Shown here: piece by piece, positions 21,825 to 30,604 of the stretch
Layout: each line of letters starts with the position of its first letter
How positions within the stretch are numbered: position 1 is the first letter of the stretch
Assembly: GCF_004000785.1 (NCBI RefSeq)
Contig: NZ_BILX01000019.1
Coordinates: forward strand, 1-64,000
DNA length: 64,000 nucleotides
Direction of reading: 5' to 3'
Source: Paenibacillus ehimensis NBRC 15659
GTDB lineage: Bacteria; Bacillota; Bacilli; Paenibacillales; NBRC-103111
Position numbers and translations under genes: made by a program
The notes under the pieces: generated by a model
Databases searched by the model: none
What the model saw: only the letters and a program-made list of their open reading frames with translations
Told to the model about the DNA's origin: nothing

Positions 21825-24362
21825 TTATCCGCTCAGCGCGTTCCTCAAAAAGACTGCGGTATAAGATCCGCCTGCTTGTGCGACATGCTCCGGTGTGCCC
21901 TGCGCGACAAGATAGCCGCCCGCTTCTCCGCCAGCCGGTCCCAGATCGACGATCCAATCCGCCTCGCGGATCAGGTCAAGATGATGTTCGATAACGACAA
22001 TCGTATTTCCTGCATCTACCAGTTTATTCAGCAGGAGGAGAAGTTGACGCACATCGGAAGGATGAAGTCCCGTCGTCGGTTCGTCCAGCAGGTATAGGGT
22101 ATGCCCTTTTGATTTTTTGCTCAACTCCTTGGCCAGCTTGAGACGCTGGGCCTCTCCTCCGGACAGCGTGGTCGCCGGTTGGCCCAGCTGCAAATAACCG
22201 AGCCCGACTTCGCACAGCAGCGCCAGCTTTTCCGCCAGCTCGCGATGCCCGCCGAAGAAATGCAAGCTTTCCCGCACCGTCATATCCAGAAGCTCGGAGA
22301 TGTTCTTGCCCTCGTATGTGACGCTCAAGATGTCGTCCTGAAACCGCCTCCCGCCGCAATCCGGGCACACGGCCTCCACGTCCGGCAAAAAATGCATATC
22401 CAGCAGCAGCACGCCCAGCCCCTGGCATTTCTCGCATCTCCCCCCGGGAACATTAAACGAAAAATGCTTCGACGACAGCTTTCTCCGCTTGGCTTCCGGC
22501 AGTTCGGAGAACAGATTGCGGATTAACGTAAATACGTCGGTATAGGTGGCGATGTTGGATCGCAGAATACGTCCGATGGGCGCTTGATCGACCGTAATCA
22601 TTTTGTCGATCTGTTCGAACCCGTCAATGCTTCCGCATGCCAAGCCCGCCTCCGTGCGCCCTTGAACATGCTGCCGGCCGGCCGGATCGATCAGGTCGAA
22701 TAGCAGCGTCGATTTTCCGGAGCCGGAGACGCCGGTAATGGCAATTAGCGTGCCTAAAGGAAGCTCGACCGTGATGTTTTTCAGGTTTCGCGCATACGCG
22801 TCGCGAACGGTTAAGAAGCCGCCGTTGCCGGGTCTTCGCCCCGAAGATAATGGCCGGCCATGATCGTTTCGCAGAAATTGTCCCGTGACCGAGCCGGGAT
22901 TCGCCTTCAGCTCCTCCAGCGTACCGGTGCCGACGACCGTCCCTCCTTGCCGGCCTGCGCCCGGCCCCATATCGATCACGTAATCCGCTGCTTCCATCAC
23001 ATCGACGTCATGCTCGATCACGAGCACGGTATTTCCCAGGTCGCGCAGCTGCTGCAGCACGCCGATGAGCGAAGCCGTATCCTTCGGATGCAGCCCTGCC
23101 GTCGGCTCGTCAAGAACGTACAAGACGCCGCTAAGACCCGAGCCTAAAAGCGATGCCAGCCGGAGACGCTGCGCTTCCCCGCCGGACAGCGTGTTGGCCT
23201 GCCGGTCGAGTGACAGATACCCCAACCCGACCTTCGCAACCCGCCTCATGCGCTCCGCGATGTCGTGGATGATCGGGTCCAGCACGTGCTGTCCCGCTTC
23301 GGAGAGGACGGGCCGCACCTCCTCCAGCCATGCCATCAAGCGGTGAAGCGGCCATGACGCTATTTCCGCAATCGATTGTCCGCTGATCGTGACCCGGCGG
23401 CTCTCGCTTTTCAGGCGCGTTCCTTCGCAAGCGGGACAAGGGCGCCGGGTGAAATAGCCGGCCAGCTTCTTCGACTGGGCGGTATCTCCGGCCTGCTCCC
23501 GATGGCGCCGGTTCAGATAGGTCAGAACGCCCTCGAACCGGCCTTTTCCGACCGACTTGGGCGCCTTGATTCCCGGAAAGCGCCCGGCAAACCGCTCGCT
23601 CTCCACGCCGTAAAGCAGCAAATCCCGCTGCACCGGACTGTAATCTTTCATGGGAGCGTCCGGATCAAACGAAAACCCGTAATGCTTGGCGGCAGCTTGC
23701 AGCACGTCCGAATAATAGTCGATGAACATGCCGTCCCAAAAGGTGACGCAGCCTCCGCGCAGACTCCGTTCTTCATCGAAGATAAGGCTCGTTTCCAGAC
23801 TGGTCAGGATTCCCATTCCCGCACACGCTTCACAAGCTCCTTCCGGCTTGTTAAAGGAGAAATGGGCCATCCTCAGCTTGGGGACGGCATGCCGGCATCG
23901 GGGACAGCGGTCCGTTCCCGAACTAGGGCTCTCCTCCAGAAGCTTGGCCCCGGGGACCGCTCCTTCCGCCACCGGTTCGAACGAGGGCCGGATCGTGGCG
24001 CCGCACGACGGACACGGCCGCTCCCCGAGCCTGGCGTACATCACCCGCAAATACGTATAAATCTCCGTTACCGTTCCCAGCGTGGATCTTGGGTTCCGGT
24101 TGGCGGTCTGCTGCCTGACCCCAATCGACGGGGAAAGACCGGTGATCGATTCCACCTTCGGTTTGTCGATCGCATCCGTGACCATGCCCATGGATTCCAT
24201 GTACTGCCTCTGGCATTCCTTCTGCAAAATGTCCATAGCCAGCGTCGATTTTCCGGAGCCGGACAATCCGGTCAAGACGACGAGCTTGTTCTTCGGAATG
24301 CTTAGCGAAACGTGCTTCAAATTATTTTCATAGGCGCCTTGGATGACAATGGCTCCTTCCAT
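21825..24362 (-). CDS. UvrA2-type ABC ATPase (UvrA paralogue without UvrB-binding domain)
   Basis: The 845-residue protein has the double ABC layout of UvrA: Walker A GLSGSGKST near residue 33 and GVSGSGKST near 535, zinc-finger cysteines (CPSCGA, CPRC, CEKCQGLG, CPDCGG), and two signatures LSGGEAQRLRLA and LSGGEAQRLKLA. Canonical UvrA has about 940-960 residues. The region after the first CPSCGA is short, so the UvrB-binding domain seems absent, as in UvrA2/DrrC proteins linked to DNA-damaging drug resistance. ATG 24362 follows GGGGAGG. The SMR pair follows on the same strand. Confidence 0.87.
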   Translation of the reverse strand: MEGAIVIQGAYENNLKHVSLSIPKNKLVVLTGLSGSGKSTLAMDILQKECQRQYMESMGMVTDAIDKPKVESITGLSPSIGVRQQTANRNPRSTLGTVTEIYTYLRVMYARLGERPCPSCGATIRPSFEPVAEGAVPGAKLLEESPSSGTDRCPRCRHAVPKLRMAHFSFNKPEGACEACAGMGILTSLETSLIFDEERSLRGGCVTFWDGMFIDYYSDVLQAAAKHYGFSFDPDAPMKDYSPVQRDLLLYGVESERFAGRFPGIKAPKSVGKGRFEGVLTYLNRRHREQAGDTAQSKKLAGYFTRRPCPACEGTRLKSESRRVTISGQSIAEIASWPLHRLMAWLEEVRPVLSEAGQHVLDPIIHDIAERMRRVAKVGLGYLSLDRQANTLSGGEAQRLRLASLLGSGLSGVLYVLDEPTAGLHPKDTASLIGVLQQLRDLGNTVLVIEHDVDVMEAADYVIDMGPGAGRQGGTVVGTGTLEELKANPGSVTGQFLRNDHGRPLSSGRRPGNGGFLTVRDAYARNLKNITVELPLGTLIAITGVSGSGKSTLLFDLIDPAGRQHVQGRTEAGLACGSIDGFEQIDKMITVDQAPIGRILRSNIATYTDVFTLIRNLFSELPEAKRRKLSSKHFSFNVPGGRCEKCQGLGVLLLDMHFLPDVEAVCPDCGGRRFQDDILSVTYEGKNISELLDMTVRESLHFFGGHRELAEKLALLCEVGLGYLQLGQPATTLSGGEAQRLKLAKELSKKSKGHTLYLLDEPTTGLHPSDVRQLLLLLNKLVDAGNTIVVIEHHLDLIREADWIVDLGPAGGEAGGYLVAQGTPEHVAQAGGSYTAVFLRNALSG

Positions 24363-24668
24363 GCCTGCAGCCTCCCCGTTTCAATCTGCCTTGGGTACCA
24401 TTCCATTCTATTCAAGTATACGGGATGTACCTGACATCTATTGTCATATTGGATCGAAGCCTGCGCCTGAAGATTTACCGGAAAATGACGATAAGGGGGA
24501 AATTGCAATCGAAATAGAAGGACGTGGATGAGGTCGAAGCGTAGCAGGCATGGGATGCTGCTTGAAGAAATTGGGGAGGCGGCCGGATCGCCTAACCGGA
24601 GCTTGACGCGCAGCCTGCGCCGAAACGCGGACTGCACGCCTGCGGCTCCGTTCCGCCGCCGAAGCGGG

Positions 24669-24866
24669 CTATTCCTGCTCCAAGACGCCGGCCGTTTCCT
24701 GAGATGCCATTTGCTTCTGCGCGGAGGCAACCGGGTTCCGGTTATGCTCGAATTCGAATATTTCGCTATAGGACTCCGTGCCGCTTTCTTGCGTCTGCTT
24801 TTCTTTGTTTGGGGCATTAAATTCCGCCATCGGGTTCCCTCGCTTGTCGTTCGTATTGTCTTCCAC
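24669..24866 (-). CDS. Small hydrophilic hypothetical protein
   Basis: The 65-residue product (start MEDNTNDKRGNPMAEF) is rich in Glu, Gln, Asn and Ser with no hydrophobic segment. An internal ATG (MAEFNAPNKEKQ) with GCGAGGGA upstream may be the real start, leaving about 53 residues. It lies between the UvrA2-type and asparagine synthetase genes on the same strand. The low-complexity composition recalls small sporulation-related or intrinsically disordered proteins, but I do not recognise a family. The surrounding 24363-24668 shows no other convincing gene. Confidence 0.4.
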   Translation of the reverse strand: MEDNTNDKRGNPMAEFNAPNKEKQTQESGTESYSEIFEFEHNRNPVASAQKQMASQETAGVLEQE

Positions 24867-24917
24867 ATGTATAGAATATCCAGTCCGGCCGGAATCGTAT
24901 GCACGCCTTCCCGCACT

Positions 24918-26750
24918 TCACGCCCCAAGCTCCAGCTTGACGCCGTATTCCTTGAGCCAGCAGTTCACCTGCACCAGATAATCGAGAATCGCGCGGGCGT
25001 CGGCCCCGCTCCCTTCGAGGCTCTTGCCTTCCGCAATACGTCTCACCCTTCCGGCATCAATCAGCGCATGAATCGGGGCATCCGGGTCATGCAGGATGTC
25101 GAGCATCCAGCGGCTGATCAGGTCGAGATAAGCTTTGTCTTTCGTGGTCGGGTAAGCGCTCTTCCTTCGGTTTCGAACGTCGTCCGGAAGAACGCCCTCG
25201 AAGGCACGGCGCAGGATCCCTTTTTCAATATGACCGATGCTTTTCACCTCGAACGGCACGTTCCACAAATATTCCACGAGCCGGTAGTCGCAGAACGGCA
25301 CGCGCACTTCAAAGCCCGTCATCATACTCGCCCGGTCTTTCCGGTCCAGCATATACGGCAGGAACCGCGTGATGAAAAGGTACGACATCTGCCGCTGCTT
25401 CCGCTCAAGCTCCTCCTCCCCTTCGAGAAACGGAATCTCGCTTACGGCTTCTTGAAAACGCCGCTTGCGATACGCCTCAATCTGAAGCCTGTCCCGAATC
25501 TCCGCTTTCAGGACGTCCGAGGTATAGCCGAAGTTGAGCAGCCACGGGAAGATTTCGGCATTCAAATACGTCTCTTGATAAAACCACGGGTACCCGGAAA
25601 ACACTTCGTCGGCGGACTCGCCGGACAGCGCCACCGTCGCATCCTTCTTCATTTCCGTGAACAGCAAATAAAGCGAGGTTTCGATCTCGCCGACGCTCGG
25701 AAGGTCGCGGGCCCGCATTGGCTCGAGCAAATGCGCAATCAGCTTGTCCGGTCCAAAGACGACGGAATGATGCTCGGTGCCGACATGCCCGGACACCCGC
25801 CTGACCCAAGGCTCGTCTTGGTCGCGCCGCAAAAAATCCTGCTCGAAATCGCGATCGTTGTTCACAAAATCGATCGAGTACGTATGGAGCGTCTTCCCGT
25901 GCGCGTGGAAATTTTTGCCTGCCAGAGCCGTCAGTCCGCTGGAATCGAGCCCGCCGGACAGCATGCAGACGACCGGCTTGTCCGCGATAAGCTGCCGCTC
26001 CACCGTGTCTTCGAGAAGCGAGCGGATCGTCCGCACCGTGGTCTCGGTATCGTCCGTGAGCTTGCGGCTTACGAGCTTCCAGTAGCGGGTCGTACGGCTG
26101 CCTTCGGCCGTGAACGTCACGTAATGGCCTCCTTTGACCTCCTCAATGTCCTTGAACACCCCCAGCCCGGGAGTTCGCATCGCCCCCATGCCGAAAAGCT
26201 CCGCCAGCCCTTCACGGTCGACGACCGCTTCCACCAGCGGATGGGCCAGCAGCACCTTAATTTCCGACCCGAAAATAACGGCGCTTCCTCTTTTGGCAAA
26301 AAACAGCGGTTTTACTCCAAGGTGATCCCGGCCGAGCATCAGTTGTCCCCGCTGCTCATCCCAGATGCCGAACGCATAAATTCCGTTAAAATGCCTTACG
26401 CAGTCCTCCTTCCACTCAACATAAGAATGCAGAAGAACCTCCGTATCGGAATGGGTTTTAAACCGGTGGCCTTTTCCTTCCAGCTCCCTTCGCAGCTCCC
26501 GGTAATTGTAGAGCTCGCCGTTGTAAGTCAAGGCAATCGTCTGGTCGCCGTCCCGGTAAAGCATCGGCTGCTTCCCGCCTTCGGGATCGATCACAATCAG
26601 GCGGCGGTGTCCGAACGCGGCCCGCTTCGACAACCAGAAGCCTTCGGCATCCGGCCCGCGATGCGCAATGGACCTTGTCATCTCCGTCAACACCGACCGT
26701 TCTTCGGAAAGGTCCTTGGACCAATCCGCCCATCCTGCAATTCCGCACAT
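24918..26750 (-). CDS. asnB: Asparagine synthetase (glutamine-hydrolysing)
   Basis: The 610-residue enzyme makes asparagine from aspartate, glutamine and ATP. It begins with Cys2 (MCGIAGW), the glutaminase nucleophile, followed by RGPDAEGFW and the glutamine-binding YNGELYNYRELR. The synthetase domain has the ATP pyrophosphatase loop MLSGGLDSSGL and GESADEVFSGYPWFYQE. The length matches the AsnB/AsnO group. ATG 26750 follows GGAAGG. Upstream TCGACC repeats may be an operator. A divergent TetR gene lies 253 bases away. Confidence 0.95.
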   Translation of the reverse strand: MCGIAGWADWSKDLSEERSVLTEMTRSIAHRGPDAEGFWLSKRAAFGHRRLIVIDPEGGKQPMLYRDGDQTIALTYNGELYNYRELRRELEGKGHRFKTHSDTEVLLHSYVEWKEDCVRHFNGIYAFGIWDEQRGQLMLGRDHLGVKPLFFAKRGSAVIFGSEIKVLLAHPLVEAVVDREGLAELFGMGAMRTPGLGVFKDIEEVKGGHYVTFTAEGSRTTRYWKLVSRKLTDDTETTVRTIRSLLEDTVERQLIADKPVVCMLSGGLDSSGLTALAGKNFHAHGKTLHTYSIDFVNNDRDFEQDFLRRDQDEPWVRRVSGHVGTEHHSVVFGPDKLIAHLLEPMRARDLPSVGEIETSLYLLFTEMKKDATVALSGESADEVFSGYPWFYQETYLNAEIFPWLLNFGYTSDVLKAEIRDRLQIEAYRKRRFQEAVSEIPFLEGEEELERKQRQMSYLFITRFLPYMLDRKDRASMMTGFEVRVPFCDYRLVEYLWNVPFEVKSIGHIEKGILRRAFEGVLPDDVRNRRKSAYPTTKDKAYLDLISRWMLDILHDPDAPIHALIDAGRVRRIAEGKSLEGSGADARAILDYLVQVNCWLKEYGVKLELGA

Positions 26751-26829
26751 TATGTTCTACCTTCCTTCCACATTAGTTTGTGTTTGCTGCGCCTTCCGGC
26801 TCTCCGATTGACATCCCACCCCCTTCAAT

Positions 26830-26876
26830 TCGACCAAAATCATAAAACGGTCGAAAATAGAGTGAAAAAATCGACC
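26830..26876 (-). promoter_or_regulatory. TCGACC repeats in the asnB/tetR intergenic region
   Basis: TCGACCAAAAT occurs at 26830 and 26871, and an inverted GGTCGA at 26849-26854, giving TCGACC-N13-GGTCGA plus a further direct copy. They lie between asnB and the divergent tetR gene and are candidate operator sites. Confidence 0.4.
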
Positions 26877-27003
26877 AAAATTATCCATTGGCCATAAATT
26901 CATAATAGGACATTTGAACAATTTTGGCAATCATTGACTATCGATCCGAGTTATTTAATAATAGATAGCAGATTCATATCTTACGGCGGCATGGGGCGGG
27001 TCA

Positions 27004-27573
27004 ATGAAACAACCGGATAAAAAACTAAAAATCATCGAAGCGGCAACCGAGCTGTTCCAGCATTCGGGGGTCCGGCGGACAACGCTGGACAAAATCGCGG
27101 AGAAGGCGGGGATCGGCAAAGGTACGATCTATTACTACTATGAGGATAAGACCCAAATCCTGATCGATTGCTATATGAGACATGTCAACCAGATGCGCTC
27201 GAAGGCTTTTGGCGAGCTTCAACAAGAGAGCGATATTTTGGTGCGTTTGCGAAGCATACTCGGCTATTTAAGCGCGGAGGTGCATCAGGACCCTTTCGTT
27301 TCCACCCTGTTTGAGGAATACAAGGAATTCCGGCTCGCCGAGATTGAAAAATGCTTCGCCCAATCCGAAGAAGCCGCCGTTCAATTGATCGGCAGCTTGA
27401 TCCGGGAAGGGCAGCAGCAAGGGCATTATGCCCAGGTTCCGCTGCCGCTTACCGCGTTTATGTTGGTCAAAATGATTTTTTCCTACGAGCTTGATTACCC
27501 GAAGACGGAGCAAAGCGATCAGGATTTGAAGCAGCTGCTTCGGCATATGCTGCGCAAACGCTCCGACGATTGA
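27004..27573 (+). CDS. TetR family regulator
   Basis: The 189-residue protein has a textbook TetR helix-turn-helix (AATELFQHSGVRRTTLDKIAEKAGIGKGTIYYYYEDKTQI, residues about 14-54). The C-terminal helical domain is typical of the AcrR-like group. ATG 27004 follows GGGGCGGG. It is divergent from asnB and convergent with the ethanolamine permease gene. TCGACC repeats in the divergent region are possible targets. The inducer is unknown. Confidence 0.87.
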   Translation: MKQPDKKLKIIEAATELFQHSGVRRTTLDKIAEKAGIGKGTIYYYYEDKTQILIDCYMRHVNQMRSKAFGELQQESDILVRLRSILGYLSAEVHQDPFVSTLFEEYKEFRLAEIEKCFAQSEEAAVQLIGSLIREGQQQGHYAQVPLPLTAFMLVKMIFSYELDYPKTEQSDQDLKQLLRHMLRKRSDD

Positions 27574-27615
27574 GCCGGAACGGCAGCCCGGCCGGAACCG
27601 CCGGCTTCTCGCGTT

Positions 27616-28968
27616 CTAATCCAGTACGGTGCTTTCCCCCGCCGGAGTATGGGCCGGCTTTACACGGACCAAGTAATAAACAACGGATACCGCAAAAATG
27701 ACGACAACGACGCCCCAGAGCGGGATATTCATGCCGAACAGCGGAAGCGAGGTCGTCATCAGGCTGTAGCGGATCACGCAATAGAGGAATACGAGCCCCA
27801 GAAGCAGCGCAATGGCCGGAATGACAGGAAAGGCTACTTTGAATGGCCGCTCCATATTCGGTTCCTTCACACGCAGAATGAACAAGGAAATCATGCTGAG
27901 TACATACATGACGACGGCGCCGAATACCGCAAGCAGGATCAAGGCGTTGGCAAAAGCGGCCGAGCCGGCGCAGATCACGCCGATCACGCCCGGAACGATG
28001 AGCCCCCATACCGGCACGCTTTTGGAATTAAGCTTGGCCAGAAACTGCGGGAAATAACCGGCGCGGGCCAGCGCGTACGTCTGCCGGGAATAGCCGATAA
28101 TAATGCCGTGCAGGCTGGCAATCAGGCCGAATAATCCGATAACCGCCACGCTCATGGCCAGCAGACTGCCTTCGCCGTAAACGCTTCCAAGGGCCTGAGG
28201 CAGCGGATAATCGGCCGGTTTGCCGATGCCTCCCCCAAGGCCGGCGGTAACGAACAGCGTCAACAGCGTAGCCGCGGTCAGCGTTAAAATGCCGGAGATA
28301 AAGCCGCGCGGAATGTCCCGCTTCGGATTCTTGACTTCTTCCGCGGCCATCGCGCCGCCTTCAATCGCGAGAAAGAACCAGATCGCAAACGGAATGGCCG
28401 CCATGACGCCGCCGCTTCCCCCGATAAACGAATTTTCGTTCAGCAAATTCTCAACCTTCACATGCGGCAGTCCCGCTGCGTAAAAAATCGCAAGCCCGAT
28501 CAACGCGGCGATCGTCGCGCCAAGCTCGATCAGCGCGGCTCCTTTCATGCCCACCAGGTTGATCAGAATAAAAAATACGAACACGCCGATCGTCACATAG
28601 ACCGGTTCAACCGCCGGAATCAGAAAGTGTACGTAAGCTCCTGTCGAAACCGCAATGGCCGGCGGCGCGAACACAAACTCTAACAGACACGCGATTCCGG
28701 CAATAAACCCGCCGAACGGCCCCATCGCCCTTGCCGCATAAGCCGAAGGCCCCCCGGCGTTAGGAATGGATGTGGACAGCTCGGAGTAGCTGAATATAAA
28801 ACAGGTAAAAAATACGATGACGAGCAGCGAAGCGATCGCAAGGCCCATAATTCCGCCCTGCTCAAACCCGTAGTTCCACCCGAAATATTGACCGGAGATG
28901 ACCATCCCGACCGCGATTGCCCAAAGATGAATCGGCTTTAACGTCTTCTTCAATTCATGATTTTCCAT
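27616..28968 (-). CDS. eat: Amino acid/polyamine (APC) permease, ethanolamine permease type
   Basis: The 450-residue carrier has twelve hydrophobic helices and the APC family start KPIHLWAIAVGMVISGQYFGW, which with NYGFEQGG is characteristic of ethanolamine permeases. Other markers are FFLAIEGGAMAAEEVKNPKRDIPRG in the middle and a C-terminal LFILRVKEPNMERPFKV. It should import ethanolamine with a cation. It lies 85 bases after a HAD phosphatase lipoprotein gene on the same strand, which could supply the substrate outside the cell. No eut genes are in the window. Confidence 0.8.
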   Translation of the reverse strand: MENHELKKTLKPIHLWAIAVGMVISGQYFGWNYGFEQGGIMGLAIASLLVIVFFTCFIFSYSELSTSIPNAGGPSAYAARAMGPFGGFIAGIACLLEFVFAPPAIAVSTGAYVHFLIPAVEPVYVTIGVFVFFILINLVGMKGAALIELGATIAALIGLAIFYAAGLPHVKVENLLNENSFIGGSGGVMAAIPFAIWFFLAIEGGAMAAEEVKNPKRDIPRGFISGILTLTAATLLTLFVTAGLGGGIGKPADYPLPQALGSVYGEGSLLAMSVAVIGLFGLIASLHGIIIGYSRQTYALARAGYFPQFLAKLNSKSVPVWGLIVPGVIGVICAGSAAFANALILLAVFGAVVMYVLSMISLFILRVKEPNMERPFKVAFPVIPAIALLLGLVFLYCVIRYSLMTTSLPLFGMNIPLWGVVVVIFAVSVVYYLVRVKPAHTPAGESTVLD

Positions 28969-29053
28969 ACGTCAGTTCTCTCCTTCATGTGGGCTATGAG
29001 GTTCAACGACAAGCCGGGCGCGCTGACTTCAGCCAGATCGCGAAACGGCAAGA

Positions 29054-30409
29054 CTATTTCAGCAGCTTCTCTTCGGACGCCCCTAAACTAACGCTTTTTT
29101 CCGTATTTCGGAACGCTCCTGTGTTATCGTCTCTTCCTTGCAGCAAATATTTGGCGTTTCCTGTGCCAATCCCGGAAGCGGCCGTTTTCGACAATTCCCC
29201 GATGTCCCCTCCCTTCAAGCGGTTGACGATTAGCCCCAATTTCATATCTTTAAAATCCGTCAGCATCGCCGTATCGCCGTCGCTGTCTCCCGCCACGAAG
29301 ATGGGTCCGTATCCGTATTTGGATACCAGAAAACGCTCGATCGTCTTCGTCTTCCCTTTGCCCTGCGTCTGTTCGTACCCCTTGCGATATTCCGGCTGGA
29401 TGACCCCCGCGGCATCCCGTTCCAGCTCCATGGCCAGGACGCGCTCCTCCGGAAGGGAGTAGCCGTATTTCGGGTTCGACGCAAATTCTTTGACCACGTC
29501 AACGAAGGAAGCGGAGCATACATAAACATCGAATCCGTTGTCTATGAACGTTTTATACAGATTTTGCTGCTCCGCAAACGCCCGCAAGCCGGTTTTAATC
29601 TTCACTTCGACAACGCCCGCTTTACCCGGCAGCCCGCCCGGACTGGCCAGCGTTTTTTCGCCGATGGCGTCCTGCAGATTGTAATCGATGGAGGCACGCG
29701 CTAATTCGCGCACTTCCTTCTCCGTCATCCCGGCGAACAAATAGATGACCCAGGGATAGCTGACATCCGGGCTGAAGGTTCCCCCGATCGCTTCATAAAG
29801 ATATCTGGTTTTGGCCACAAAATCTTGATACTGCGGGGTAGCTTTGATTTCCTCCAAAGATTTGGTTCCCTTGAACCCCTTGTAGTTCTCATATAGATAC
29901 TTGTAATCCGCGCCCAAATCTTCGCTGATGAGATCGATCCGGACAGGCTTCCCAGCCTTATTATTGAATTCTTGTTTGAAATTATCCTTCGGAATATTGA
30001 TTTTGATTGCGCTTACAAATTGGTCCGGCGTCATTTTAAAGTGCAAGTTTGTCAGCTGGTACGTTAACAAGGTTTCTTGGACATCGTTGAATGCGGAGGT
30101 GTTGTCCCAGTCGAAGACGGCATAAGGCCTTTTGTCCTTGTTATAGCTTTTGCTGCGGATGCCGTAATCGTCGATTAAAGCTTGAATCGCTTTGTGATTG
30201 GCCGGGGCCCAGTGCATAAGGGCCAGTTGTTGCGAAGGGGATGGCGCGGGCTGTTCCGCTTGGGTCTTGACTTCCTGTTGCGTTGTGGCCGATGGGCTGC
30301 AGCCTGCCGATAAGCTTACGAATACGGCGGCTAAAATCAAAACAACCTTTTTGGTGGTTTTCACACATCCCGGTGGTCTTGCCGTTCTCTTTGGTTTGGT
30401 CAGCCTCAT
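29054..30409 (-). CDS. HAD-family phosphatase lipoprotein (phosphorylcholine phosphatase-like)
   Basis: The 451-residue protein has a lipoprotein signal (VLILAAVFVSLSAGC) and should be anchored outside the membrane. HAD motif I is AVFDWDNTSAFNDVQETLL with the DxDxT nucleophile and acid, and motif III is IFVAGDSDGDTAML. The insert with SYPWVIYLFAGMTEKEV recalls phosphorylcholine/phosphoethanolamine phosphatases. ATG 30409 has a GGGAG site; an internal GTG (VKTTKKVV) would give a more usual signal length. The following gene is an ethanolamine permease, which fits release and uptake of lipid head groups. Confidence 0.72.
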   Translation of the reverse strand: MRLTKPKRTARPPGCVKTTKKVVLILAAVFVSLSAGCSPSATTQQEVKTQAEQPAPSPSQQLALMHWAPANHKAIQALIDDYGIRSKSYNKDKRPYAVFDWDNTSAFNDVQETLLTYQLTNLHFKMTPDQFVSAIKINIPKDNFKQEFNNKAGKPVRIDLISEDLGADYKYLYENYKGFKGTKSLEEIKATPQYQDFVAKTRYLYEAIGGTFSPDVSYPWVIYLFAGMTEKEVRELARASIDYNLQDAIGEKTLASPGGLPGKAGVVEVKIKTGLRAFAEQQNLYKTFIDNGFDVYVCSASFVDVVKEFASNPKYGYSLPEERVLAMELERDAAGVIQPEYRKGYEQTQGKGKTKTIERFLVSKYGYGPIFVAGDSDGDTAMLTDFKDMKLGLIVNRLKGGDIGELSKTAASGIGTGNAKYLLQGRDDNTGAFRNTEKSVSLGASEEKLLK

Positions 30410-30604
30410 GCTTTATCTCCCGCCCTTTCCATTGTTGGTCCAAGGCCTCCGGAAACAAAAAAATGCCTGGGAGCAAAAGCGAAATAACGCTTCTGCGACC
30501 ATGGCACCGTTGCCCTTGTTTATCCACTTGTCACAAAACTTTCATTTTAAATCCTCTTAAAGAAGATATTAAAACCAACCGCCCGAATTTGCAACCTTAA
30601 TTTT

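Noticed and set aside
24528-26897. Plus-strand open frame of 789 codons
   Set aside because: It is antisense to asparagine synthetase, whose motifs and ribosome site are clear. The plus-strand product has no family features and is very rich in Arg, His and Pro.
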